DNA of 64,000 nt from Pyrocephalus nanus (taxonomy: Eukaryota; Chordata; Aves; Passeriformes; Tyrannidae): contig CM076259.1 in NCBI GenBank assembly GCA_038380795.1, forward strand, positions 67,609,741 through 67,673,740. The letters are read 5' to 3'. The first letter of the stretch is position 1, and each line of letters opens with the position of its first letter. Of the stretch, positions 12,190-25,458 are shown in pieces. The notes beneath the pieces are model-generated. The model did no database searches. It was not told the DNA's origin and saw only the letters and a list, made by a program, of their open reading frames with translations. Position numbers and translations under genes: made by a program.

Positions 12190-12396
12190 GGGAAGATATT
12201 CTTTACAGAGAGAGTAATCAGGCATTGGAATGGGCTGCCCAGGGAGTGGTGTATACTCCGTCCCTGGAGGTTTTTAAGATGAGACTGGATGTGGCACTTA
12301 GTCCCATGGTTTAGTAACCATGGCTGTGTTGGATCAAGGGTTGGACTTGATGATCTCAGAGGTCCTTTCCAACTCTGCTGATTCTATGATTCTATG
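12190..12396 (+). mobile_element. CR1 LINE 3' end (5'-truncated)
   Basis: The segment runs from an AATGGGCTGCCCAGGGAG-type block through GTTGGACTTGATGATCTCAG and TCCTTTCCAACTCTG to a terminal ATTCTATGATTCTATG. This is the classic 3' end of an avian CR1 retroposon, including the tandem octamer tail. The 5' boundary is approximate. The tail is intact and the match to the canonical CR1 end is good, suggesting a relatively young copy compared with the others in the window. Confidence 0.93.
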
Positions 12397-13157
12397 TCTA
12401 GCACCTGCTAAACACAGGATTTTGTGTTTCCTCTTCCTCAATACTGTGTCAACTCAGCAATAAGTGAGAGGTAATTATGAACAGAAGGTTGTCCCTGTCA
12501 ATGTACAAAGATATTTACATTGTCTGGAACCTTCTGTGTTACACCAACCACCTTAGTTTTACCATCACTTAATCATTCCCATTTCATCTGCTCCTTTTAG
12601 TGACGTAGTGCTAAATGGAGAACAAAAGTGAGCAGATAAACAGCAGTTTGGTACTGGAAAGATGGGTAGATGCTGAACAAGAGGGGATATACAGGCAATA
12701 CTACCCATACAGCATTACTACACTAGTGCCCTCTGATTACTCACTATAGCATTTTGAAGCTAGGCAGCGTTATCACATAGCACATTCTTAATATCATCTA
12801 CACTGAATGTTCTCTTAAATCCTATTTCTCTGCTGCACCTTTTATCTGAAGCAAAGCAAACCACAGTCTTTTAATCCTAATCTCCTTGCCAGATCATGAG
12901 TTGTCAATGATTGTGTATAAAATGCTAACTGAAGGTACTGGCTTCATTAAGCTTGTCAAACCAAAGCATCCCTCCACCCTGCACTAGAGAGTGGTTGAAT
13001 TCCCTTCAGTTTATCAAGGCTATGATCTTGGAAATATGCCCATAAAAGTATCAATAGATATAGAATTCCAGAAGATAAGGGGAGAATGTGTACGTCTCAC
13101 ACACTGAGCCAACCAAGGATTGTTTGTAATAGCCAAGGATTTTTGATAATAGCATGC
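12397..13157. other. Intergenic, no gene seen
   Basis: AT-rich sequence between a CR1 tail and an LTR. I see no gene and no clear repeat. The last 100 bases could belong to the retroviral element if its border lies further upstream than annotated. Confidence 0.5.
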
Positions 13158-13576
13158 TGTGAGAAAGAACGGGATGTGGCCTGAGAAGTGGGCCGTGCGG
13201 AGATAGGACAGCACTTTTCCAGGACAAATGTCCTTATTCCTGGAAATAAGCACAATACAGTACAGAGCAAAGACAGGAATGAGGCAAAGAAGTGGGTGTG
13301 GACTGTAGGAGGGGATCAAGATCAGCAGAGGCCCAAAGCCCTCCAACCCATTTCTGGAAAGGTCTAGAGAAATGGGTTATGGGTAATTAATGTGCATAGA
13401 AAGCAAGAAAACTATGTTCAGGGTGGGAAAAACCTGTCTCTAAAAAGGTACCCCCACCAAGCCCAGGCAGAGCACCCCAGGACCCTGGACATCCTGTCAT
13501 CTGGACTGATGCTGAAACCAGGGCTGGTGCTCTCTCCTTCTCTCTTCCTTATCTTACCCCTTTACTACCATGTGCT

Positions 13577-13582
13577 TATATA
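13577..13582 (+). promoter_or_regulatory. LTR TATA box
   Basis: TATATA within the LTR, about 70 bases upstream of its polyadenylation hexamer. It is probably a retroviral promoter remnant; present activity is unknown. Confidence 0.45.
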
Positions 13583-13616
13583 GTAGGTCAGGTTCTAACA
13601 TACCAAGTGCCACACC

Positions 13617-13648
13617 AATTATATAATGTACTAATTATATAATGTACT
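13617..13648 (+). repeat. Perfect 16-bp tandem duplication in LTR
   Basis: AATTATATAATGTACT occurs twice in direct succession with no mismatch and runs straight into the AATAAA at 13649. The duplication sits between the TATA box and the polyadenylation signal of the LTR. Confidence 0.9.
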
Positions 13649-13654
13649 AATAAA
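13649..13654 (+). terminator. LTR polyadenylation signal
   Basis: AATAAA within the LTR, followed by a TTTTGAGTTTTTGT downstream element. It could still end transcripts. Confidence 0.5.
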
Positions 13655-13757
13655 ACATTTTGAGTTTTTGTAGACCCTCTGACTTCTGTTGCTCCTTTCG
13701 ATCACGAGCATCTAGGAGTCTTGGATGCTCCTTTCCCCTTAAGGGTGGGATGTCACA

Positions 13758-15831
13758 ATAGACAAGGGCAAAAATGTTCCTGGATCAATCCCCCAAGAAG
13801 CAGGTATTGACACTCACTGGTTTTCATAATCAAAATTTTTTTTTTTTTCTCATCAGTCCTGCATCCTGGTGTTTGGTTGTTTTGGTTTTTGTTTTTGTTT
13901 TTGTTTTTTTTTTTTTCTGTGATAACAACAATGGTTATACTGTTCAGCAAATATATTTATCTTCTCATGAGGCCTGATGCTGAGGCAGCAAAACAGGTGT
14001 GTTTATAATGCTGTTCTCATGCATGTAGATCGACTGCAACTCTGATTCCCACAGAGCCTGATTGGTTTTATGCAGAGCACTCAATGAACACGAGCCTGGG
14101 AGTCGGCTGCCTGCCTCTTGCCTCCCATGATGGAACAGGATCTTTACAACAGCACTGCTGTTCTCTAGCATGGGTAAAAGATTTCCCCATGCAACCCACG
14201 GGCTTGTTCTGCTGTTCAATAAACCCCGGTGGCTTGTGTGAAAGGAGAGCCTGCGCTGCTGGAGTGCAGTTACTTCATTACTGTGCACTTAGAGCAGGAG
14301 AATGGCTCAGATCAGCAAGGCCCTGTAGTGAGACTGAGAAATGATAACCTTGGCTGAGCCAAATACACTAAAGGCTATGTTGCTGTATAGCATTAGAAAT
14401 ATTAGCTCTGTTGTGAGCAGAACTACACTGGTTTGCCTCAGCTGGGGATGAATACATGGTGCAGGTGAAATTACAACTACCTTGGAATTCTCATCTCCAA
14501 GTTTTTGTGTAGGGCTGAAGAGGTCTCAGAGGCATCGCCAGGGTTTTTTTGGAAGCTTGAGAGAAAAGTTGGAGATTTAAGAGAGTGATGAAAACAATGT
14601 GCCATGATTCTGTGAAGACATTGAGTGCTCTTGTATTTTTCTGGGCTACAAATCTCCATGATGTTCCTGAAGCCTCTGATTTCAAACTGTCTAACTGTAA
14701 TTTTTATAAATCAGGTAACTTCTTTTTCTCCTTAAAGCAAGAATAAATGAGACCAAAAGAGATAGTTTGATTAAAAAAAATAACTTCTGTTGGCATTTCT
14801 TCAGCTAATAGAGTGTGAAGAGTCTTTGGTAGATGACTGCTTCACCAGAAGATAGGTCAAGGTTGAATTCTTTCTTAAATTATAAAATGAATTTCAGGCA
14901 ATCAGCTGGTCCTGGACTCTTGAGTGATGGGTTTGTGATCCCACACTTATTTTTAAATGGAGTCTGTGAGCGGTATTTTCTAATTTTTCTAGTTGGACGT
15001 TTGTAAAATGGATCTGTGTAGCTGTACTGATTAGTTATTTTCCACATGAGGAGTTAAGTTTTAAATTTTCTAAACATGTTTTTAGCACCTATCAGCTGTT
15101 AGTAAGGTTTGTTGTTCAACCTACCAACCTGTGAGAAGAATATTTAAAAGGATGATAAATGTTTAGTCTTAGATCTTAAGTTTGATCAAGATCTGAAGTT
15201 TTTTGCCTTTGGCACTCTGTTTCTCTGTGCAGAGGACACTCACTGTGGGGATGGGGAGATTGCACTGCAATGCATCATCTCCATTGGTGCTAGGTTTTGG
15301 GATTCAAACCTCTTTCCAGACAAGTCCCTCTGCATTGGGTCGGATTGGAAGAGGTGGTGTTTATTTCCTTTCTCTGCCCATATACTGAACCCCGAACCTC
15401 TGAGACATATTTCAGCACTTAGAAAACATAATAGGTAGAAAGTGGCTTTCATCTACCAGCTTTTCATTGCAAGACTGGACAAATAACAGCCAGTACAGAG
15501 CAAGGCTGGGCTTTAATGTTAGACTGTCTGTAATTGACACCTTACTGCCTAGATGGCGGATTTTCTCCAAAGTTTCATATCCAAGCTCTTTGTACCTTTG
15601 CCCTTGTTTCCTTCATGGTATTTGAGGTAAAGCCTCGGGCTTTGCAGACCCATACAATGATTAAAGAGTTAGAAATGCCTTTAATTAATTTTTAATTAAA
15701 AGAGAGGAAGTGGAGAAGAAAAAAAGAAAGAGACAGTACTAAAAATCTTTGTTCTACTCTGAGTTGGCTTCAGCTCTTGTTAAATTTGACTACAATTGAT
15801 TGAGTCTTTCTTGTTCCTCTAAAAACTGGCC
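13758..15831. other. Intergenic, no gene seen
   Basis: Contains a T-rich microsatellite-like region (13,835-13,917, poly-T followed by GTTTTT repeats). The rest is unique sequence. Short open frames on both strands are not supported by any recognisable domain. Confidence 0.5.
13835..13917. repeat. T-rich simple repeat with (GTTTTT)n
   Basis: A run of about 14 T, then GGTGTTTGGTTG and four GTTTTT-like units ending in another long T run. It is low complexity and creates spurious Phe/Lys-rich open frames on both strands. Confidence 0.85.
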
Positions 15832-15916
15832 ACGGTAATGGTCCTGTTCAGAGCTAGGAGTTGGATTCAGTGATCCTTTTCAGTCCCTTCCAACTGCATA
15901 TTCTGTGATTCTGTGA
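15832..15916 (+). mobile_element. CR1 LINE 3' end fragment
   Basis: Short piece with GGATTCAGTGATCC, CAGTCCCTTCCAACTGC and a terminal ATTCTGTGATTCTGTG. This corresponds to the last 85 or so bases of avian CR1. The diverged octamers indicate an older copy than the one at 12.2 kb. Confidence 0.88.
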
Positions 15917-18900
15917 GGGCACATGGATATTTTCTTGCATAAGTGTATGCAAACTTTGGGTACTCTTGTCCCTGTGTTCTCTGAAGTCATGGATAAGAAA
16001 TGCGAGCCCAAAGTGGATCACAAAGTGTACTGGCCACTTATGCAAATATTAACTATTAAAATAATTTTACAAGACTACATCCATTAACACAAACGTATAT
16101 CATTTTTTTGACATAATATCACCTCTTCTTCACCTCTTCTTCACCCTCAAAAATCTTTTCAGCCAGCATGAATCTCATTTGTTTAGGTTAAAAGCATTAA
16201 AACAATTTAATAATAAAAGTTCATGTTCTTTTCCATAAATCGCATTTAAATATATTTAGTGATTGAGCTTAAAGATTTTTTTTTAATTGCAATATACTTA
16301 ATTACCTTTTTATGCTGAGAAACTTCAGTGGAGTTAATGAACTGCTCAGTGTAATATCCAATTAGGTGAACACACCAGTTTCTATTTTATTTACTACCAG
16401 TCTAGGTTGAGCTTTGTTTTGCTTTTAGATTGAATTCAAGTAATCATCAATTGATTTACATACACTTAGAAACCTAATAAAAGGAAGGGGAGCAAACTAA
16501 GTCTCCTAAGTTATATCAAAATGCAAGTTGTTATAGAACTTATGTGGTTTTTATAATACATGTAGATGCCATGTGAGGCTATCCAGCTCTCACATTAATT
16601 CTTTTTTAATAATTCAAATTGCTCTGTGCATGTCTTAATATGATTTTTTGTGAGGGGTGAGGAGGTGGGGAGTAGCTGCCTAGTAGGACCAGAATTAATT
16701 TCTTCCCTCTCTTTATGGTGTGTGAGGCATGGTAGTTTGGGTACGGCTATTGGCATGAGTAGGGGATGTTGGTCCTTCTAATGGCATTTGTGTATTTTGC
16801 AAGTTCCAATTTTATCTGCTTTGATCAATCACAGGGATTAACTGGATTGCCACTCTTGGAACTGGGACAGAGCCCTTCCCATGCACTCCAGGGTGCTTGG
16901 GGTTTTGCCAATGTGTGGGTTGCGCTAGAAGAAAAAGGGAGCTTTACAAGGCAAATTCCCTGTCCCTGGCAGGATTAAGGACTGTGGCAATGCTCTTGAT
17001 CTTTTCTGATATATTTCGATGGAACATTATATAAATTCAGCTTCTGGCTGACTCTCGATGTTAAATGCCTATGCGTTACCTCTTTTTCACTCTTTCACTT
17101 TTTCTATCTAGTTGAGACCTACATCTCGTATTCACTTTCCTCACATCTCCCCCTCCCAGCAGCAGTTTGCTGGCCTCTTTATAATGTAGTTGTGTCCCAT
17201 GCTGAATTGGGTTTTCTGGGACCAGCCAGTCGTCATTCCCCTTCGTTACTTGAGGCAACCAGAATACCCATCCCAAATATGTATGATTGGGCTCAGGTTG
17301 AATCTATCTTGATTCCCAGGCCATTAAATTTCTTACCCCAAAATAGTCTGAAAAGGAATTTCTGTGACATCCATGATTAACCTCTTATTATAGTCCTTCC
17401 AGTCTTTTAGTTCATAGCGCAGACAGCCAATGTAAGTTATTTTTTCAGATGTGATGGGAAGATGCTGTATTTAGACTTTTACTAAAGCACAATGTTTTAT
17501 GAAGCCTATATTCCCCCTACCTGCTTTCTGATGGCCCCTTCTGTACATCAGATTTTAAATTTTCTTTCCAAAATGTATTCAGATGGCAAATTACATTGAG
17601 CTATAAGCCAGTAAACTCTGGATATGTGCATAAATATGCTCTTCTGTGTCTTTTCCCTGTGCTGTATTAGTGAAATGCCTGGGCCAAATCATCAGCCTGC
17701 TTCCTGATATCTTTGAAAGTGAAGGTCAGTGACTGTTTCTCAACTTAAGGGAATTAACCCAATAATTCAAATTTATTGATTTGCTCTGTTAGGGATAAGT
17801 GACAATGGACATGTATTAAAAATAAAATACTTGTTCTTAGATTTTATAATTTGCTTTTCAAATTGGGCAGTTAAAATAATGAAGACTTTTTAAAATCAGT
17901 CTGTGAGATTTATTCTTCAAGTATGATGTCATGGAAACATTTTAAATGCTGTTTCCTAAAAAATTCACACTTGTAGAGTTGTTTCATACCCCTCACAAAG
18001 AGAGAAGTTAGGACCTCAGTATCAAAAAGAGAGAAAAATTTCCTGTTTCCTGTTGTCCAACATTAAAGGGTGGCAACTGTTTCTTAAAACGAGCCTACAT
18101 TTATATTTGTCATATTCAATAAGAGGATCTACTATAAAAATGGATGGATGTGTATTTGTCAGAAAAGATCTAGTCTTTCATTAATTTCAATACAAAGAGA
18201 CTTTGAAAGGATACACTCGATGATTTTCCAAGAGCAGCTTTTTCTTTAGCAGCTTGAGATTAAACAGGAAATCAATCCAAATCAGTTCATTTCTTTGAAA
18301 GGCAGAAAAGAAGCCTGTAAAAAGTGAGAATTTCTCTCTAAAATAGTATATATATATTTTTTTTTAACTTTTACTCTTGTTACTTATTTCCAAACATGAA
18401 GTAAGCTATGAATTGAAACAAAAAAATAGTATTTTTCTGTGCATTTAAATTTTTTAGCTGTTAATCACAGAGTATGTTGGTTACCTGAAATGGGTCTTCT
18501 TTTTATTTTTAGTAGGTTGATAAGTAGTAAGTTTCACAATAGACAGTGATTTTTTTATTAGTTACCATGGCAACCTATTCTGCAAAATTGCCTTCAAGAA
18601 ATACCTCTTAATTTGTCATGTTGTAAATTATACCTTAAGTATTTTACTGTGTCTCAGTGCAGTAAATGCTACTGTATTTTATGCTATGATATGAGGAGGA
18701 TATTAAGTCATCCATGAGCTTTTTTTTTCTAATTTTGCAAATGGACTTGGTAGATAGAGGCACCTAATTTATTAAGAATGTATATAAATGCTATTATGAT
18801 GATTTTAATTATTCTAGTTTGCTTCTGCAGGTTATTTTATGTATTAACCCCTGCGTTTCATTTTTTGTCTTCCCTGTTATTTGATGGTGCATGTGATGTT

Positions 18901-19284
18901 CACTGAGATCCCTTGCATCTCTTCGGAAGCAGTTGACCCACTCTTCCCTCTTCACCCTGACAGCTGTACTAAAAACAACTCTACTGGGCAATGGGATGCT
19001 TTTGTTTATTTGACTGGTTGACTTTCAGGCAAAGTAAACATCTGTGTGGCCCAAATTTGTCACAGAGCATCTCACTAAGTCTTGCAGAGGCCTTGCCCCT
19101 GTGGTGATTTCTTTACAATGCACAAGCACTGTGCAGATAATATATGGATTGGTGCCCTCAGATGCTACCAAGCTTTTTTTCATCCTGCAGCTGTATATAG
19201 AAAAAGATAACAATCATGCCTACGTGTGGACTCCTCCTGTTAATGGGAATAGCTTACCCACATCAAGAACTCCTTTGCTCTGAG
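15917..19284. other. Intergenic, possible regulatory elements
   Basis: No gene recognised. The stretch includes homeodomain-site-rich AT sequence at about 16,190-16,470 and a perfect RFX-type X-box at 18,561-18,574 embedded in AT-rich, low-repeat sequence (see findings). Confidence 0.5.
18561..18574. promoter_or_regulatory. Palindromic RFX X-box motif
   Basis: GTTACCATGGCAAC matches the full two-half-site RFX consensus GTTRCCATGGYAAC at every position. The motif is known to bind RFX-family factors. The surrounding 400 bp contains no recognisable repeat, so it is not simply a CR1-derived match. Function here is inferred only. Confidence 0.6.
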
Positions 19285-19475
19285 GGTGACTGAGCAATAG
19301 AACAGACTGCCTGAAGAGGTTTTGGAGTCTCCTTCCCTGGAGATATTCGAAAGCAACCTGGACACAATCCTGAATAACATGCTCTAAGGGACCCTGCATG
19401 AGCAGAGACTTTGGGCTAGACCGTTTGGACCTTCACTGGTTCTTTCCAATCTTCCCAATCTTTCCAGTCCATCCC
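19285..19475 (+). mobile_element. CR1 LINE 3' region, degraded
   Basis: AACAGACTGCCTGAAGAGG, TGGAGTCTCCTTCCCTGGAG and ATATTCGAAAGCAACCTGGA are typical CR1 blocks shortly before the 3' end. The final TTCCAA region is diverged and the octamer tail is lost. Borders are approximate. Confidence 0.88.
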
Positions 19476-22400
19476 GCCAAAATCTCATCCATTGCGTGAG
19501 TCTGTGAGCTATCTGAAGTGCCTTTCTCGAAATACTCATTGCTTAAATGGCTTGATACTATTCTTTATGGAGTAGTAGGGGTTAAACTCACATGAGAGCC
19601 TTTCTGGAGGAGAAATGCATGACTCCAGTGAAACATTTTGTGACTAATGAAAAAATAGTATAAATTGTCTCTAGCCTGAATGTCCAGGTCAGCCTTTCTG
19701 CTGGCAGAAATCTGACAGCTGTTTGCAAAGACACTTCAGCAATAAGACATCAGTGGGTTGCAGCTGTCGTGCACAGATTCATGTGCGTTGTGCTGAATGG
19801 AGACTTTGAAAATGGGAGTTGTGGTGTTTTCATGAGTGTAGGAGGAAACCTCTCAGAGGGACCAGAATGAAGAAATCTATAATTTCTTCATTACCAAAAA
19901 AAAAGAAGAAAAAAAAGCTGTTAGTTTGTTCATTGCCATCTGTCTTTTTTCGAATAATCTATCGACGAAACACAACTGCATTTTCGTGGTGTTTATCTAT
20001 CTGCCTGCAGTGCGGGCCCACATGCATCTTTGCTGTGCAAATCCAGAGATTCCTGGGTACAATCAGCACTTCCAACATCCTCTTGAAAAACATGGTTAAC
20101 TGTGAAAAAGAAAAGTTCTGCAAGCAGACAGACAGTCGTTTAGTTCAGGTAATTTCTTTCATATCTGCTCGGTGCTGCCTGATTCACTTCATATAAAGGT
20201 GGGTTACAACAATATCTTGAAGGAAGCATATCATCTTATGACCTATATGCTCCCAAACAGTTAACTGCTTACTCTTAAAAGTAAATTCTCTGCTCCTAAA
20301 GCCATTATCTCATTAAGCTCACCACATCTTGGCTGATTGCTGTCTTGAAACGATTGTGTGGTTTGCTGTGTAGAGTGAGTCCAGAGTTTGATAATTCATT
20401 TTTCTTCTCTATTTAAAGGTTTTATTTAAAGCTTATTGCCATAGAGGTCTTTGTAGATCTTGCAAATTGAAAAATAATGATCATCCCGCAAACAAAAAAA
20501 AAAATTCAGTGTGAAAATACATCACAGGATAGCCACAGTGGAAAACATATTGTCTGAAGGAAAAAGAAGGGAAAATGCATTGGTATTTATAAAAATTCTT
20601 TGTTGCTAATTTTGTTTTGGAACAGTCTTTTTTTTAGCTTTACCTCAAACCTGACACAGGCAAATCGTTGCGTGACACATTTGTAATAAGGAGTGCGAAT
20701 GAAAGATGATGAAACTTTCATTTATGGTATTCAAAAACTGTGAGAAGAGTTTCCCTCTTTTCCTGCCCCAGGCAAAAAGAAAGGGAAAGGAAAAAACAAA
20801 CCAAAAGTTTTTATATGGGTCATAATTGCTGCTTGTGCTGAAAATATGTGCAATTCTATGTAAAAAAATGGGCTGCTTGTGGCATTTGCATAGGGACCTC
20901 TAACTTATACAATGAAAAGCATCTACCTCACCCTACATCTTCCTCCATTTCCACCCCATTTGGTCAGTGTCTCACCTTTTCTGTCCAGGTGTTAAGGACC
21001 ATAACACACCGAGGTCCTTTATGGCATTATTAAGGAAAGGTGTTCGTGTGTGTAAAAACAGGAGAGACAGCCTGAAGTCAGACCCAGGTCCAGGGACATA
21101 TTCCCAAGAAAAGCCTAGAGAGAATTCCTCTGGGAGAAGAAAGAGAACTGGAGCTGTAAGTTGAGAAATGCCACATTTTTAAAATCTGAAGAAGTAGTAA
21201 AAAAAATTTAAAGAGAAAAGTACTAATTTTTAAAGCAAATTTCCAAAGGGCTTTCAGTGAAACTTCAAGCAGGAGCATTTCAGGTCTACATTGATGGCAA
21301 AAAATGCAGAGAGATGAATTTCAGGAGTTTGTAGACTCATAGGTGTGGTGTGAGGGAACTCACAGAGTGCTACCAACCTCGGAATTTTCTTTATCCAGCA
21401 CAAGCACTGTGACCACAGAGCCAGTGGAAATTCATGGTCATTGCTGGGTCTTGCAATGTTTTTAGAGGTCATGGCATTATTCTCCCTTAGGAAGGAACAA
21501 TTGCCGAGAAAACAAACTTTCCCATAATTGGGAATTGCTTTCTGATGAGGCAGCTGTTGTTTATTGCTGTCTGACTTCTGTTGTATCCAGCCAAACTGCC
21601 TTTTCTCTTCTTTGCTGATATATAGCAAGGCAGTTATGGATGTTAACACTCACTTCTCCTAACTGATTCTGACTTCAAATTTTACCTGCCAGCCTTCAAG
21701 AGGAAAGCAATTATTTTTCTCTAGTTTTCCATCTTTGTGTCTTTTACTGCTTGCCTTCTGATTTGTGTATCTTTTTCTTTGTGAATCCGTGGATGGGTAT
21801 GGTAGATCTATGTTGCTTGCCTTTTCCTGCGGAAAAATCCAGAAAATTCTGGATGAACTATGAGGATTTACCTTTTCTGGGCAATGCCTAGCTGACAAAA
21901 CCCAGCAAACAGCATTTATATTGTGGCCATTTATTTTGACATGGCTCTTACTCTTTTTCTGTGACACCAGTGCACCATCTAACAAATTTTGCTTCAGATT
22001 GTGAACAAACTGAATAGTTTCACCAGGGGAAGTGTTCTACTTTCAATTCATACATCCTCCAGCATAAGTGAAATAGGAGCTGTTTCCCACTGACTTGGGA
22101 AATACCTTTGAAACCTGTTTTAATGCTTTCCTATGAGTAAAAGCCTTCTGTGTGATCGCATTGTTTCTGTCTGTCAGGCTTTTGTTGGCTAACATCCCCT
22201 TAACCTGGCAGTGATGTGGAAATCTCAAAATAACTACATTCCTGGGGGTTCTGTGAAAATGCTGATTGGATGGAAAAGGCCCAAATCAGTGCCTGCACTG
22301 AAAGCTCAGCCACTTCATGCCTTGGCTGGCATACGTAAACCATGTGGATCTCAACCATCCTGGGCTCTTCATGGAGGGCTTGTGGGGACTCGAGAGGTTT

Positions 22401-25400
22401 TGGGGACAGAAGCCACAAACCCATAGGCAGCCAGCAGTGGGACCTTTCTGCTGCTCATGAAAGCAGTAATTTTTGAACAAACATGGAAATAGCTTTGCAG
22501 TGTATTGTTAAAGTCCTGTCGCATCATTTATGCTTTTCTGCCCATTTTTGGGGGGTCTTTCTCTCCATTTCATGTTTGAAGCTGGGAGCATTTTTTCTTC
22601 ATTCTTCACCTTCAGTAGTCTTGGAGCCAATGAGATATTGTGAAAAACATATTAAAACCCTTTCAAATAATCTGTGAAGGTGTGTCTGGAAAGTATCAGT
22701 GAGTATAGCTGGTTAATGTCACACACAACTGCTGTCAAGCAGAGAGAAGAGAAACAGTGTTTAATTATGGATATGAATACTTATTTAAACATGAGTTCAA
22801 GACAACAGTTCAAGTTCTAAATTTTGAGGTGATATTAACCTGTATTAATTGTAGTTGTATGTATATATAATGTGCGATAATAGAGTGGACATGCAACCTA
22901 CTGTAACTCAACAGGATCCAAAAGCAGAAAAAAAAAAAAGGAAAATATATGGCATATTTTTCAAAGCCCTGCCTGTAAATACTTTTTTTTTTTTTTTTAA
23001 TATTCCTCTCTAAGGTAATAAGTAGGTGACTGTCATAAACTCTAGCAATCAATGCAAAGACATTTGGGAAAGAGTCTTGGAAGCATAGAGGTTTAGTTTA
23101 CTTTGTACTGAAAAGAGTTAATTCAGAATTTGGGCCCCTCTCTTCTTCAAACATATGTTTTGTGCATGCAGACACTCTACCAAGCTACAGATTCACACAC
23201 TAATGTGTAAGTCCACACACACACTCACCTGTGTGTTAAGTGTCTGTGCTTTCACCACAGTCCAGGAAGAGCTAATCAATACAGTTTTTGGGACTGGTGG
23301 AGAAGGATGGTTATGCATTTCATCCTATGCCAGATACTTAGGGCCCAATTCAATTGTTATACTTACCTAAATCTGCTCAAAACAATCCTAGACATCTGGG
23401 GCATCTGCATAGATCTTGTAGCTCTGCAAACTAGTTTGCACTGAAGCACTATTTTCATGGTTTCTATTGTTTCAGATCTAATTAATTATGATTTCTATGT
23501 GTCATCTGCTGCTGCTGGGTCTATTCTTTCTCTGTCATTAGCTCACTGATTTCCCTCTCATTTTAATTACAACTTTAGAATTTTCTTCCTGCTTTGAGAT
23601 CCTGGAGATGCTCTGCATAACATAGCCACCTTAAGCCATTTCAGCTAAGATTAAATGTTATGCTACAGCAAACTATCAAAGTGAGAATGAGAAGAATGAG
23701 TTTTTAATGACAACCATTAAAAAAACCCACAAGAATATACAAGGCTTTCTTGTGGGGACATGAGATAGTACTAAAGTATCGATGCTGGTTTTAGGATTAA
23801 AAAAATTCCTACTGTCTTTCTTACTCATAAGAAATGAAGTTGAGACCTAGGCACTGAAACCTGGTCTTTGTGTACATGCTATGAAATCCTGTCGCCAGCA
23901 AAATTGATGGGCATCTTGCCACTGATTTTTAAAGGAAACATGACAGCACCCTACTGCTATGGCCTTTATGTATCGTGTACTTCCTAGGAGGCTTTGTGCT
24001 TTCTAATTTTTCATAAGGCACTTCTGTCATGAACTGCTTGTAACAGGACCACCATCAAAGCAGGGAGCTGCCTAAGAAAGAAATCAAAGTGCAGGGAGAT
24101 TCCCAGCATCTGGAACCAAATATAATCAGCAAATACGAGTGGGCAGTCTTTAGAAGGTTGAACAGGTGAGATATTTAAGTGACAAATGTAGGATTCATTT
24201 GTTCAGTGTTTTCACCCTTTTCCTTTTAGTTCTGACACTTTTCTCTCTTACACGGGGTAGAGGGAAAGAATAATTGGCATTTGCCTGTATGGGTAACACA
24301 GGGAAGTTGATGTTTGTTATTAAAATTCTCAGACTGACTTTTGGAAAAAGGACTAGAGTCTGGATGCCTCCATAAGTTGCTTGTGGTTTGTTTGTGTTTG
24401 TTGGGGGTTTTTTTTTGGTGCTCGGTGTGTGAACCACCTTAAATAATAGGCTTTACAATCCAAGGATGGGAAAACATTACTTTTGGGCAAACCCCCTTTA
24501 AGTAAGCTAGACAAAGTAAGCTTAGCTAGTTACTTTTGAAAATACAGACCTCTTTGCTTTAGAAAAAATGGCTAGAAATAACTTGTACAATGAAGACCAG
24601 TGGTCCTGACGTGTGAGGAACCTGGGGCTTCCATCCCTACTGGGCCAGATGTGAATGGTTAGAAAGCAAAGGGAAGAAGGGACCAGGTATTATTTTTTTC
24701 TTTAGCAGCTGTTATACAAGGCCTCTTTCCACCTCTGTAGGAGAGAGAGAGAGAGATGCTGGGGAGCACAGGCTAATCCCAGGGCAGCCACTCCCTCTGC
24801 AGGAAAAAGAATGGAGGCATCCAGTTCTCAGGGCTGGGTGAGCAAGTGGTACAAAATGTGAGTGGGTAATGGGGAACACAGCACCATGACGATGACATGA
24901 CCAACAGATGTTTTACATTCAGGTTGTCCTGTGACTTCAGAATTTGCTGAAGTTGAGGTCTGAAGCCTCTGTGAAAAGCAAGTCTCTCTGAAGGGAAATG
25001 GCAAGCAGTGACAGCTGTATTCAAATAGCACACTAACAAGGGCATCTGATTTTTTAAGTGCTGCTCCCTTCCAGCCACACAGATCTCTGAAGTCTGCTGT
25101 ATGGTATTTTATCTATGCTAGGAAAGATTTTTTTTTAGACCATTTCAAGAGCTGACAACTTTGGCTGTTAAGTCGGAGTGATCTGTGCTTTTACTGAACT
25201 CAGACATTGTGTCTAGCTGTTAATCTCTGAGTGTGGTCTCATACTTTCCACCCCTAATGTGCTAAAAATAATTCAAAATTGGCTTAGTCCTGCAATTTAA
25301 ACTCAGTTGCTGGACATAAACGTGTTTCTATTTTTAAAGGAGATTTTCTGGGCAGAAATCTGTGCTTTTTATAATATTGTCTATGTAAAAATAATTCATA

Positions 25401-25458
25401 GGCATTTTATCGTCCATCTGATACTATGATGATATTCAATATGAAATTTTAACTTTAC

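Larger units (their letters stand above)
13158..13757 (+). mobile_element. Solo endogenous-retrovirus LTR, about 600 bp
   Basis: The element starts TGTGA and ends TCACA, giving short inverted termini in the TG...CA form of an LTR. In the right order it contains a GC-richer U3-like part, a TATATA box at 13577-13582 and an AATAAA signal at 13649-13654, then a T/G-rich stretch. TATA and polyadenylation signals are about 70 bp apart, as in a compact R region. No gag, pol or env-like sequence flanks it, so it is a solo LTR. I could not find a convincing target-site duplication, so the borders could shift. Confidence 0.65.

Noticed and set aside
12309..12326. RFX-like TAACCATGG match
   Set aside because: It lies inside the CR1 3' end and is derived from the CR1 consensus, so it is not locus-specific.
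19819..20196. 125-codon open frame with a Lys run
   Set aside because: The Lys run comes from a poly-A microsatellite; no domain or conserved motif.
21254..21649. 131-codon minus-strand open frame
   Set aside because: No recognisable domain, no splice or start context. Lengths like this are expected by chance in 57 kb on six frames.
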